From a bacterium (GTDB taxonomy: Bacteria > Krumholzibacteriota > Krumholzibacteria > LZORAL124-64-63): 6,899 nucleotides of DNA. The notes below the pieces were generated by a model that saw only the letters and a program-made list of their open reading frames with translations, did no database searches and was not told where the DNA came from. Of this stretch, positions 1 through 6,566 are shown piece after piece. Where the stretch lies: the NCBI GenBank assembly GCA_016873405.1, contig VGXH01000094.1:1-6899 (forward strand). The letters run 5' to 3'. Each line of letters starts with the position of its first letter. Position 1 is the stretch's first letter. Position numbers and translations under genes: made by a program.

Positions 1-14
1 GGAACCGGATCGAT

Positions 15-43
15 ATCGTAGCATGGGCGAGCGCCGGGGACCA
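15..43 (-). promoter_or_regulatory. Weak promoter-like sequence after the histidine kinase
   Basis: On the minus strand, TACGAT (20-15) is preceded by TGC (an extended -10) and, 17 bases further up, by TGGTCC (43-38, 3 of 6 to the -35). It would drive a gene beyond the left edge of the window. No start codon with a usable ribosome-binding site is visible in the remaining bases, so this is only a candidate. Confidence 0.2.
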
Positions 44-75
44 GCGCGCGCTTCCCCTCACACGGAGGCGCGCGG

Positions 76-2017
76 TCAGGAGATGATATCGACGGGCTCC
101 GGCGCGATCGCGACAGACCCCGGAGGCGGAGCGGCCGCGGTCATCGCCTCCGGACCGCTTCCCGGCGCCCACCGCTTCAGCATGTCGGCCACCAGCTCGG
201 CGCGCACCGGCTTGCTCAGGTAATCGTCCATCCCGGCGCCGACGCAGCGCTCACGGTCGCCGGGCATCGCGTGCGCCGTCATGGCGATGATGGGGGTGCG
301 CGCGGCCCGGCCGCCCAGTCGGCGGATCGCGGCGGTCGCCTCGTAGCCGTCCATCTCCGGCATCTGGCAATCCATGAAGACCAGGTCGTAGACGAAGTTC
401 GTCATCATCTGCACGGCCTCGTTGCCGTTGGTCGCCAGATCCACGCGAACGCCCAGCTTCTCGAGGATGTACTGCGCCACCTTCTGGTTGAAGGGGTTGT
501 CCTCGGCGACGAGCACGCGCCGGCCGGCCGGCGTGTCGGCCGCGGCGGCTTCCGTCGCCGACGTTTCGTCGTCGCTGCGCGCGCTGACCGTCTGTTCCTG
601 GGTCGCGCGCGGCAGCGGCAGCACGACGCGGAAGCACGAGCCCCGGCGCAGCACGCTCTGGACATCGATCGAGCCGTGCATCAGCTCGGCCAGTTGGCGA
701 CTGATCGCCAGGCCCAGGCCGGTGCCGCCGTAGCGTCGCGTGGTCGAGCTGTCGGCCTGCGTGAAGCGCTGGAACAGGTCCGGCAGGCGGTCCGCCGGAA
801 TCCCGATGCCGGTGTCGGTCACGGCGATCGTCCACAGCATGACGTCGCCGGGGGCGTCGCGCCACGAGGCTTCGAGCGTGACGCTGCCCTTCTCGGTGAA
901 CTTGATCGCGTTGTTGACCAGGTTGGTGACGATCTGCCGGATGCGGCCGGCGTCGCCGACCACCGCCACCGGCGGCGCTTCCGGCAGCGCGCAGCGCAGC
1001 TCCAGACCCTTGGCGTCGGCGACGCCGCGCATCAGTTCGGTCACCTCGGCCAGCAGGCGGTGCAGGTGGAAGGGCGCCGGCTCCAGTTCCAGGCGGCCCG
1101 CTTCGACCTTCGAGAAGTCGAGGATGTCGTTGATGATCGACAGCAGCGACTGCCCCGAATCGTACACGATCCGCGCGTAGCCGCGTTGTTCCTCGTTCAG
1201 CTCCGTGTCCAGCAGGATGCCCGTCATGCCCAGGATGCCGTTCATCGGCGTGCGGATCTCGTGCGACATGTTGGCCAGGAACTCGCTCTTGGCCTGGTTG
1301 GCGGCGTCGGCCGCCTCCTTCGCCACGGTCTTCGCGCGGATCTGCTCGAGCATCTCGTTGAACGCGTCGACCAGCGTCCCCGTCTCGTCGCCGGCGGTGC
1401 GACGGACCCGCAGCGAGAAGTCCTGCTCCGCCGACACGCGCCGCGCCACGGCGACCAGTTCGCCCAGCGGACGCGTGATCAGGCGCTGCAGCCGCTCAGA
1501 CAGCGAGAGCACCAGCAGCAGCGCCGCCGCCATCGCCAGGGCCTGGATTATCGCCACGCTGAAGAAGCGCGCCTGCTGCGATTCGAGGCTCTGGCGCAGA
1601 TGGATGGTGCCCACCTGCTCGCCGGCGAAGGCCACCTTGCGGTAGACCGACATGCCGCCGGCGTCGAAGACGGTGCGTTCGCCGGCCGGCGCCGTCGTCG
1701 GCGGCTGGGCCAGCCCGTCGCGCCGGAAGCGGGCGAAGAGGTCGCCGTGCGCATCGTAGAGGCTGGCTTCGACCAGGGACGGATTGGCGCGCAGCGATTG
1801 CAGGATCTCGCCGGCGACGGTGCGGTCCTCGAAACATCAGCGCCGCCGAGCACGTGCTGCCGAGAACCTCGGCCGAGATCTCCAGTTCGCGGGACAGGCG
1901 CGCGCGGAAGGTGTAGTGGTCGTAGGCGCTCATCACCAGGCTGACCAGCAGGACGGCCACGGTGACGGACACGCCCAGGATCCACCTGAGCTTGGTGCGG
2001 ATCGGCAGGTCCTGCAT
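76..2017 (-). CDS. Hybrid sensor histidine kinase (TM-CHASE8-TM-HAMP-HisKA-HATPase-REC), frame broken once
   Basis: Membrane sensor kinase that would autophosphorylate on His and pass the phosphate to its own receiver domain. Correcting one base at 1831-1834 gives 646 residues from the ATG at 2017. Domains, in corrected numbering: TM1 about 13-31; a periplasmic CHASE8-like region about 34-145 ([20 protein letters not shown], then [13 protein letters not shown]); TM2 about 153-172; HAMP about 174-226; HisKA with H-box SHEIRTP (His252); HATPase with N-box [15 protein letters not shown] and GGTGLGLAI; and REC about 500-616 with acidic EDN, phospho-acceptor Asp549 in [11 protein letters not shown], Thr580 and Lys602. 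A Pro/Ala-rich tail of about 30 residues ends the protein; there is no Hpt or second REC, so an external Hpt or direct signalling is inferred. Without correction, an intact 525-codon frame (1653-76) still covers TM2 to REC. It lies about 120 bases downstream of the secreted-protein gene and is probably co-transcribed. Ligand unknown. The family call is very secure; the exact start is not. Confidence 0.9.
1831..1834 (-). other. Frameshift site in the histidine kinase sensor domain
   Basis: Upstream the coding-strand frame reads ...CSAALMF and then becomes Arg/Pro-rich nonsense. The frame that continues the domain starts at [10 protein letters not shown]. The bases are ATG TTT C GAG GAC; deleting one T gives ATG TTC GAG GAC and joins the two halves perfectly. 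TTC is also the Phe codon expected in this GC-rich genome, so an extra T in the T3 run (A3 at 1832-1834 on the plus strand) is the simplest reading. A real mutation or +1 ribosomal slippage on TTT-C cannot be excluded from one sequence. Confidence 0.85.
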
Positions 2018-2036
2018 GGACACCAAGGCGGCGGGA

Positions 2037-2042
2037 CTCCTC
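2037..2042 (-). promoter_or_regulatory. Shine-Dalgarno-like site upstream of the histidine kinase
   Basis: GAGGAG on the minus strand ends 19 bases before the ATG at 2017, which is too far. It lies 10 bases before an in-frame TTG (2026) and 13 before an in-frame GTG (2023). Translation may therefore begin at TTG 2026, adding three residues (Met-Val-Ser) before [10 protein letters not shown]. The ATG is kept as the nominal start because the protein sequence around it looks like a usual kinase N-terminus. Confidence 0.4.
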
Positions 2043-2137
2043 GTCGCTGAGCGTTTCGGCGCCCGGTCGCGTCCGTCGCGGCCTTGCTCCGGGAATATGT
2101 GCGAACGGGGGAAGAATCGACCGGACAACGAGTTGCT

Positions 2138-3331
2138 TTAGCGGGAAGCCCGGCTCCCGAACCGCAGACCGGCGCCCAGGCGCAGGCTGACGGCGCCGCC
2201 GCTGAGCGAGTCGGCCCCCTCGTTGCGGGTAGCCAGCCATTCGCGCCGCAGGTCCAGCCCCAGCAGCCACCGCGCCGCCGTCGGCCGCCAGCGCAACCCA
2301 ATGCCCAAGTTGAGGTTGACTGTCGCCAGGACCAGGTCCCGCTTCAGGAAGGGCCGAATCCCGTCGTACCCCAGCCCGGCGAACGCGTCCAGGCGCAGCC
2401 GCCGGCCGCGCAGCACGGCGCGCCCGCCCTCGAGGCCCAGGTAAACCGCGTCGAACCGGTCCGAGTACTCCCGCACGCCGTCCTGGTCGACCAGGTACGG
2501 CCGGCCGGTGCGCCCGAGGCGCACTTCCAGCGGCAGGCGCGCGAACCAGGGCCCGAATTCCTGTTCCAGGATGCCGCCCACCAGGACCTTGCCGCCGGCC
2601 AGTTCGACCTCGCCGCGCGGCCGCCAGCTTCCCGCCGTCAGCAGCAGCAACGACGGTCCGTGCAGGTCGGCATCGTCAGCGTCGGTCGCTCCCGGCACGA
2701 CCTCGCCCCGGTCCGCGCCGTCGGGATGGTCGACGTACCAGCGCAACCAGGTGTCGGCCACGTCGTCGCCGCGCAGCAGCCCGGCGGCCTCGTCGACGCG
2801 GTCGCTGTAGATGAGGCAGAAGTACTCGCGCAGGGTGCCCGCCGGCTGGTGCGGCAGCAGCTGGTCGGCGAACGAGACGGTGAAGCGGTCGAAGGCCAGG
2901 CGGCCCTCGGTCAGGTGGCGCGGGCCGCGCTGCAGCCAGGCGTCCAGGTCATCGACGATGCTCTCGTCGTACAGCCCCTCGTCGAAGGCGCCGTCCCAAA
3001 TGGCGCCCAGCAGGCGCGCGCGCGCCAGCGGCTCCGAACTCCCGCAGCGATCCTCCCAGAAGCCGATGAACTCCGCCAGCAGGTCGGGGCGACCCAGCGT
3101 CACCAGGCGCGGCGCCAGCTCCCAGGCCGCGGCCGCCACGCGCGCGGTGGTCAGGTTCAGCAGGTACGGGCGCAGGGCTCCGAAGTCCGCGGCGTCCAGC
3201 AGCAGCGAGTCCGTCAGCGCCGCCGGCAGCGCGCTCGCCGTCGTCGACGACTGCGCCCGTGCCGACGGCGCCGCCCAGGCCAGCAGCGCCCACGCCAGCA
3301 GCGCCGCCGCCGTGCGACGCGGCCCGGTCAC
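2138..3331 (-). CDS. Secreted protein of unknown function with beta-rich C-terminal half, possible outer-membrane protein
   Basis: I do not recognise a family for this 397-residue protein. It begins with a clear Sec signal peptide: basic TGPRR, a hydrophobic Leu/Ala/Trp core (8-21) and a likely cleavage ARA|Q after residue 26. Residues about 35-205 look helical and contain two cysteines (Cys96, Cys172). Residues about 225-395 show alternating hydrophobic/polar strands with Gly turns ([44 protein letters not shown]), as in outer-membrane beta-barrels; the barrel is an inference from this pattern. The GTG start at 3331 overlaps the glgC stop (GTGA, 4 bases), a standard translational-coupling arrangement and the reason for choosing it; the signal peptide begins exactly there. 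Its placement after glgC is odd because glycogen precursor synthesis is cytoplasmic. The open frame runs further upstream without a stop, but that part is a shadow of glgC. Confidence 0.85.
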   Translation of the reverse strand: MTGPRRTAAALLAWALLAWAAPSARAQSSTTASALPAALTDSLLLDAADFGALRPYLLNLTTARVAAAAWELAPRLVTLGRPDLLAEFIGFWEDRCGSSEPLARARLLGAIWDGAFDEGLYDESIVDDLDAWLQRGPRHLTEGRLAFDRFTVSFADQLLPHQPAGTLREYFCLIYSDRVDEAAGLLRGDDVADTWLRWYVDHPDGADRGEVVPGATDADDADLHGPSLLLLTAGSWRPRGEVELAGGKVLVGGILEQEFGPWFARLPLEVRLGRTGRPYLVDQDGVREYSDRFDAVYLGLEGGRAVLRGRRLRLDAFAGLGYDGIRPFLKRDLVLATVNLNLGIGLRWRPTAARWLLGLDLRREWLATRNEGADSLSGGAVSLRLGAGLRFGSRASR

Positions 3332-4614
3332 AGCACGGTGCCCGCCGGGATCACCGTGCCCTTGGGGATCACCGTGATGCCGTCGCGAATCCAGCGGTAC
3401 TGGTCGCGGTGCTCCTTCACGTCGGGCTGCGGGCGGATGAACACGCCGTCGCCGATGCGCGCGTTCTTGTCGATGATGCAGCGCTCGAGCCGGCAGTTGC
3501 GGCCCACGCCCAGCGGCGGCAGGCCGCCGGACGCGGATTGGTTGTCGAACAGGAGCTGTTCGCCCTCGTAGAAGTCGGCGCCCATGTGGATCACGTCCTT
3601 CAGAAGGGTCCCCTTGTGGATCCGCGCGCGGATGCCGACGATCGAGTGCTCGATGCGCGCCCCCGTGATCGAGGAGCCTTCGACCACCAGCGAGTTCTCG
3701 ATGGTCGACTCGATGATGCGCGCCGGCGGCAGCGCGCGCGTGCGCGTGTAGAACGGCCACGAGCCTTGGTGCAGGTTGAGCGGCGGGTTCTTGTCCACCA
3801 GGTCGAGGTTGGCCTCGAAGAACGAGGCGATGGTCCCGATGTCGCGCCAGTAGCCGCTGAACGGGTAGGCCATCACCCGCAGCTTCCCGATGGACTCGGG
3901 GATGACCTCCTTGCCGAAGTCCGTCTTCGTTTCGTCCTGCAGCAGGTCGTGCAGGACGTGCGGCTCGAAGCAGTAGATGCCCATCGAGCCCAGGTAGGTG
4001 TCGCTGTCGGCGATCATGCCGCGCGCGGCGAACAGTTCCTTCGGCGCGCGGAAGCGGTCGATCACCGCCGGATCCTGCGGCTTCTCCACGAACTCGATCA
4101 CCTCGGCCGTGCTGTCGGCGCGCAGCAGGCCCATGCGCGGCGCGTCGTCCCGCGTCACGGGATAGACCGCCAGCGTGATGTCGGCCCCCATCTCGCGATG
4201 GAAGCGCACCATCTGCGCGTAGTCCATGCGGTACAGGTGGTCGCCGCCCAGGATCAGCACCTGCGACGCCTTGTAGTACAGCGTGTGGTGCAGCGTGGCG
4301 CGCACCGCATCCGACGTGCCCTGGAACCAGTCCGAGCGGTCGGGCGTCTGCTCCGCCGCGAGGATGTCGACGAAGCCGTCGGTGAACGCGTCGAACGCGT
4401 ACGTCTGCATGATGTGCCGATGCATGCTCGCCGACAGGAACTGCGTCAGCACGAAGATCTTCTTCACGCCGGAGTTGATGCAGTTGCTGATGGGGATGTC
4501 GATGAGCCGGTACTTGCCGGCGAACGCCACCGAGGGCTTGCTGCGCTGCAGCGTCAGCGGGTAGAGGCGCTGGCCGCGCCCGCCGCCGAGGATGATCGAG
4601 ACGACGTCCTTCAC
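3328..4614 (-). CDS. glgC: Glucose-1-phosphate adenylyltransferase (ADP-glucose pyrophosphorylase)
   Basis: Makes ADP-glucose from ATP and glucose 1-phosphate, the committed step of bacterial glycogen synthesis, in the cytoplasm. The 428 residues match the usual family length. Visible motifs: nucleotide-binding loop [12 protein letters not shown] (10-21) with Lys26-Pro27; [13 protein letters not shown] (37-49); QGTSDAVR (98-105); [10 protein letters not shown] (123-132); EFVEKP (174-179) with the glucose-1-phosphate-binding Lys178; and GYWRDIGT (254-261). The C-terminal part is a left-handed beta-helix (hexapeptide-like [25 protein letters not shown]) ending [14 protein letters not shown]. 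The motifs resemble the cyanobacterial/plant-like type, though the segment PRMGLLRAD (159-167) departs from the common DFGLM form. The start is GTG at 4614, placed just before the universal VVSIILGGG and preceded by GGGAG 5 bases upstream. A promoter lies about 70 bases upstream. The stop overlaps the next gene, so the two should be expressed together. The allosteric effector cannot be told from sequence. Confidence 0.96.
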   Translation of the reverse strand: MKDVVSIILGGGRGQRLYPLTLQRSKPSVAFAGKYRLIDIPISNCINSGVKKIFVLTQFLSASMHRHIMQTYAFDAFTDGFVDILAAEQTPDRSDWFQGTSDAVRATLHHTLYYKASQVLILGGDHLYRMDYAQMVRFHREMGADITLAVYPVTRDDAPRMGLLRADSTAEVIEFVEKPQDPAVIDRFRAPKELFAARGMIADSDTYLGSMGIYCFEPHVLHDLLQDETKTDFGKEVIPESIGKLRVMAYPFSGYWRDIGTIASFFEANLDLVDKNPPLNLHQGSWPFYTRTRALPPARIIESTIENSLVVEGSSITGARIEHSIVGIRARIHKGTLLKDVIHMGADFYEGEQLLFDNQSASGGLPPLGVGRNCRLERCIIDKNARIGDGVFIRPQPDVKEHRDQYRWIRDGITVIPKGTVIPAGTVL

Positions 4615-4621
4615 AGGGGCT

Positions 4622-4650
4622 CCCGGCGCTGGAGGAGGCGCGGCGCCGGG
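4622..4650 (-). promoter_or_regulatory. Possible leader hairpin overlapping the glgC ribosome-binding site
   Basis: In the predicted glgC leader, an 8-bp all-G/C stem (CCCGGCGC at 4650-4643 with GCGCCGGG at 4629-4622) encloses a 13-base loop. The three G residues that begin the Shine-Dalgarno GGGAG (4624-4620) lie within the 3' arm. The loop also contains CCTCC. If the stem forms it would hinder initiation at the GTG 4614. Short G/C stems are common by chance in such DNA, so the regulatory role is only suggested. Confidence 0.3.
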
Positions 4651-4685
4651 GGGCGGCCCGGATCCGCGCGAACGGCATCCGGGCG

Positions 4686-4714
4686 ATCATACCGCGGGCG
4701 CGTCGCCCCGCCAA
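4686..4714 (-). promoter_or_regulatory. Sigma-70-type promoter for glgC and downstream genes
   Basis: On the minus strand TTGGCG (-35, 4714-4709) is followed by a 17-base spacer and TATGAT (-10, 4691-4686), matching the consensus at 4 of 6 and 5 of 6 positions with ideal spacing. Transcription would start near 4679, leaving a leader of about 65 bases before glgC. A terminator lies directly upstream, so glgC needs its own promoter here, which supports the call. Confidence 0.7.
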
Positions 4715-4725
4715 GCCCTTAATGG

Positions 4726-4747
4726 AAAAGGCGTTGCGCGGAACGCC
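4726..4747 (-). terminator. Rho-independent terminator after msrB
   Basis: The minus-strand RNA would form a perfect 6-bp stem GGCGUU / AACGCC around a 6-base loop (CCGCGC), followed at once by UUUUCC. A run of four T is rare in this GC-rich window. It begins 13 bases after the putative msrB stop TAG (4763-4761) and ends 12 bases before the glgC -35, cleanly separating the two units. A TAA in another frame (4721-4719) lies beyond the T-run, so it is less likely to be the msrB stop. Confidence 0.6.
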
Positions 4748-4748
4748 G

Positions 4749-4759
4749 CCCCCCCCCCC
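4749..4759. repeat. 11-bp poly-C/poly-G tract between msrB and its terminator
   Basis: Eleven consecutive C on the plus strand (G on the msrB coding strand), just after the TAG that probably ends msrB. Tracts this long are prone both to strand slippage in the cell and to miscounting during sequencing. A twelfth G would also close the msrB frame, at TAA 4721-4719. Confidence 0.9.
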
Positions 4760-4760
4760 G

Positions 4761-5443
4761 CTACTCCCGCCGCCCCGCGGCCGGAAGTCCAGCGCCGCCG
4801 AGTTGATGCAGTAGCGCATCCCCGTCGGCCGCGGCCCGTCCGGGAAGACATGGCCCAGGTGCGAATCGCAACGGCTGCAGCGGACCTCGACCCGGACCAT
4901 CCCGTGGGTCGTGTCCTCGTGCTCGCTGACCGCCCCCTTCGCCACCGGCTGGAAGTAGCTGGGCCAGCCGCTGCCGGAGTCGTACTTGGCGTCGCTGGCG
5001 AACAACTCCTGCCCGCAGGCCACGCAGACGTAGGTCCCCTTGTCGTGGTGGTTCCAGTACTTGCCCGTGAACGGCGCCTCGGTGGCGCTGCAGCGGGTGA
5101 CCTGGTACTGCAGGGGAGTCAGCTCGGCCCGCCACTGCTGGTCGGTCTTGGCGACCTTGGCCGCGGACTCGCCGTCGCCCTGGGCGCCGGCAGCCGCCCC
5201 GCCCGCGCCGCCGCTGGAATCGGGCGCCGCTTCGCCGCGCGGGGCCGCCGCGCCGCGGCCGCCGCCGTCGGTGGCCCGGAACGCCGCCAGCGCCAGCGGC
5301 GCGTTGATGGCGCCCACGACGCGGCCCGACACGGCCGGCGCGCGGCGGGCGCGCTGGGCTGTCGGCCTCCGCTCGGCGCCCAGCCACAGCAGCAGGCTCA
5401 GCGAGCCCACGGCCAGGGTGAGGATGATCAGAGCTTTCAGCAT
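4761..5443 (-). CDS. msrB: Peptide-methionine (R)-S-oxide reductase, membrane-anchored, stop shifted out of frame
   Basis: Reduces methionine-R-sulfoxide in proteins, repairing oxidative damage. From the ATG at 5443: hydrophobic segment about 4-22 (no lipobox Cys); Arg-rich stretch; Gly/Ala-rich linker about 58-98; then a SelR/MsrB domain about 103-222. Zinc ligands are CVAC (Cys140, Cys143) and CSRC (Cys189, Cys192); the catalytic Cys212 is in [17 protein letters not shown] (195-200) is also present. The usual resolving Cys in SGCGWPS is Ser158 here (SGSGWPS), while Cys119 ([11 protein letters not shown]) could replace it. The start at 5443 is chosen over ATG 5461 because GGAGGA sits 6 bases upstream. 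As printed, no stop follows the domain in frame; one extra G in the G3 run at 4766-4768 would give ...RPRGGGE and TAG (4763-4761), just before a terminator. The end given assumes this correction. Family call very secure, exact C-terminus not. Confidence 0.93.
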
Positions 5444-5449
5444 GTAGGG

Positions 5450-5455
5450 TCCTCC
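5450..5455 (-). promoter_or_regulatory. Ribosome-binding site deciding the msrB start
   Basis: GGAGGA on the minus strand lies 6 bases before ATG 5443, the ideal distance. The upstream in-frame ATG at 5461 overlaps this site too closely to use it and would encode only MPGGPY more. I see no convincing -35/-10 pair for msrB in the 5460-5600 stretch. Confidence 0.8.
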
Positions 5456-5608
5456 GGGCATTCCGGGTCACGCTCCAGGTTCAGTTCGCTGGCCCAACCG
5501 GCCGCCTCAGCTTAGGCGCGACCGGCGGCGGCCGCACCGGGCGCGGCGCCGGGGGCGGTGAACACGCGGGGAGCGCACCGGGTTCCGACTTGGCCGCCGG
5601 CGATCCGC

Positions 5609-5639
5609 TTGACTCTCCCCCGGGGGGAGGGTCCATCGT
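5609..5639 (+). promoter_or_regulatory. MerR-type operator and stretched promoter of the BmrR-like regulator
   Basis: A perfect 5 of 6 -35 (TTGACT, 5609-5614) is separated by 19 bases from a weak -10 (CATCGT, 5634-5639). Between and partly over them lies a 23-base dyad (5611-5633): GACTCTCCCCC on the left, GGGGGAGGGTC on the right around one central G, with 10 of 11 positions paired. A 19-bp spacer filled by such a GAC-CTCC dyad is the hallmark of MerR-family activators, and this dyad closely resembles the BmrR site. The promoter points into the regulator gene, implying autoregulation. The start of transcription would be near 5646. Confidence 0.8.
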
Positions 5640-5670
5640 CATGGTCGCAAGCTTGCAGGACCCCGAACCG

Positions 5671-5677
5671 GGAGGGG
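5671..5677 (+). promoter_or_regulatory. Ribosome-binding site deciding the merR-type start
   Basis: GGAGGGG precedes ATG 5681, with 5 bases between GGAGG and the ATG. This fixes the start there rather than at the in-frame ATG 5558, which lies upstream of the operator and promoter and would add 41 residues with no resemblance to MerR proteins. Confidence 0.8.
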
Positions 5678-5680
5678 TGG

Positions 5681-6496
5681 ATGTTCAGGATCGGCGAATT
5701 CTCCAAACTGGCCCAGGTGACGGTCAAGGCGCTGCGGCTGTACGACGAGCGTGGCCTGCTCGTCCCGGCCCGCGTCGACCCGTCCAGCGGCTATCGCTTC
5801 TACTCGGCGGCGCAGCTGCCGCGGCTGCAGCGCATCCTCGTCCTGAGGGACCTGGGCCTCACGCTCCAGGAGATCGGCGATCTTCTGGTCGATGAGCCGG
5901 GCCCCGACGAGTTGCGCGGCATGCTGCGGCTGCGTCGCGCCGAGCTGGAACGCGAGCTGACGGACGGTCGGGCGCGCCTCGGGCGCGTCGAGGCCTACCT
6001 GGCGCGACTCGAAAGGGAGGGCGACATGCCCAAGTACGACGTGACCATCAAGAGCGCCCCCGCGCTGCGCGTGGCGACGCTGCGGGACACCGTTCCGCAC
6101 TACCCCGACATCGGACGGCTCTTCGACGAGCTGTGTGGCTTCCTCGGCGCCTCGCGCCTGCAGTTCACCGGCCCGCCGCTGGCGCTGTACCACGACGGCG
6201 AGTACCGCGAACAGGACGTCGACATCGAGGTGGCCGCCCCGTTCGCGGGCCGCCTGCCCGCGCACCCCCGTGTGCGCGAGCGCGAGCTGCCGGCCGAGCC
6301 GGCGCTGGCCTGCACCGTGCACCAGGGCCCGTACGAGGAATTGCGCCACGCCTACTCGGCGCTGTTGGGCTGGGTCGAGGCGAACGGCTACCGCATCGCC
6401 GGGCCGGACCGCGAGGTCTACCTGGTGGGTCCGGAGCGCGGGCGCGACCCGGCGCGGTACGTGACGGAGCTGCAGGTGCCGGTGGAGCGGGTGTAG
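5681..6496 (+). CDS. MerR-family transcriptional regulator, BmrR-like, with GyrI-like ligand-binding domain
   Basis: DNA-binding regulator of 271 residues, probably a ligand-responsive activator that untwists a stretched promoter. The N-terminal MerR winged helix is complete: MFRIGEFSKLAQVTVKALRL, YDERGLLVPARVD and SGYRFYS (1-42), then LQRILVLRDLGLTLQEI (49-65). A dimerisation coiled coil follows (about 76-113, LRLRRAELERELTDGRARL). Residues about 118-271 match the GyrI-like/AraC effector-binding fold seen in BmrR: TIKSAPALRVATLRD, then LALYHDGEYREQDVDIEVAAPF, then CTVHQGPYEELRHAYSALLGWVEANGY, ending YVTELQVPV with the conserved Glu263. BmrR-type domains bind bulky hydrophobic cations; whether this one does cannot be told. 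The operator lies in its own promoter, so it controls itself. No efflux pump adjoins; the divergent neighbour is msrB, and any control of it would be speculation. It lacks the cysteines expected of metal or redox MerR sensors in the N-terminal half. Confidence 0.93.
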   Translation: MFRIGEFSKLAQVTVKALRLYDERGLLVPARVDPSSGYRFYSAAQLPRLQRILVLRDLGLTLQEIGDLLVDEPGPDELRGMLRLRRAELERELTDGRARLGRVEAYLARLEREGDMPKYDVTIKSAPALRVATLRDTVPHYPDIGRLFDELCGFLGASRLQFTGPPLALYHDGEYREQDVDIEVAAPFAGRLPAHPRVRERELPAEPALACTVHQGPYEELRHAYSALLGWVEANGYRIAGPDREVYLVGPERGRDPARYVTELQVPVERV

Positions 6497-6517
6497 TTGG
6501 TTGGCGATGATCGGGGG

Positions 6518-6545
6518 CGGGCACTTGCGCCGGCGCAAGTGCCCG
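6518..6545. terminator. 28-bp perfect palindrome between convergent genes, probable bidirectional terminator
   Basis: Two 14-base arms (CGGGCACTTGCGCC and its exact complement) meet with no spacer. In RNA this would make a 12-bp stem closed by a CCGG loop in either direction. It lies 21 bases after the regulator's stop and 21 bases beyond the stop of the opposing gene, the usual place for a shared terminator. Neither strand has a T-run after it, so it may act with Rho or simply protect 3' ends. A protein-binding dyad is the alternative. Confidence 0.6.
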
Positions 6546-6566
6546 TTCGTCCGAAGGCGTCGCCGT

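Noticed and set aside
44..75. Possible hairpin of GCGCGC arms after the kinase stop
   Set aside because: Alternating GC arms about 7 bp long with a 16-base loop and no T-run arise easily by chance here; not enough for a terminator.
271..1944. 557-codon plus-strand open frame opposite the histidine kinase
   Set aside because: Its Arg/His/Val/Gln/Ala-rich translation is what the complement of a GC-rich gene gives; no motif, no ribosome-binding site, and the opposite strand encodes a clear kinase.
1496..2128. 210-codon minus-strand frame starting at ATG 2128
   Set aside because: Its first 37 codons lack a ribosome-binding site and kinase-like sequence, and after the frame break it is out-of-frame kinase; only the 2017-1832 part is real and is included in the kinase entry.
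2084..3571. 495-codon plus-strand open frame opposite the secreted-protein gene
   Set aside because: Low-complexity Gln/Arg/Ala/Pro translation without any domain; it spans the end of glgC and the start of the next gene, as antisense shadows do.
3259..4722. 487-codon plus-strand open frame opposite glgC
   Set aside because: His/Arg/Val/Ala-rich shadow of a conserved gene, with no motifs.
5647..5656. 10-bp palindrome GCAAGCTTGC near the regulator's predicted transcription start
   Set aside because: Too short to mean much alone, and the strong MerR dyad just upstream already explains regulation.
5639..6538. 299-codon minus-strand open frame opposite the MerR-type gene
   Set aside because: Covers the operator and the whole regulator in antisense; Gln/Arg/Val/Ala-rich, with no recognisable domain.
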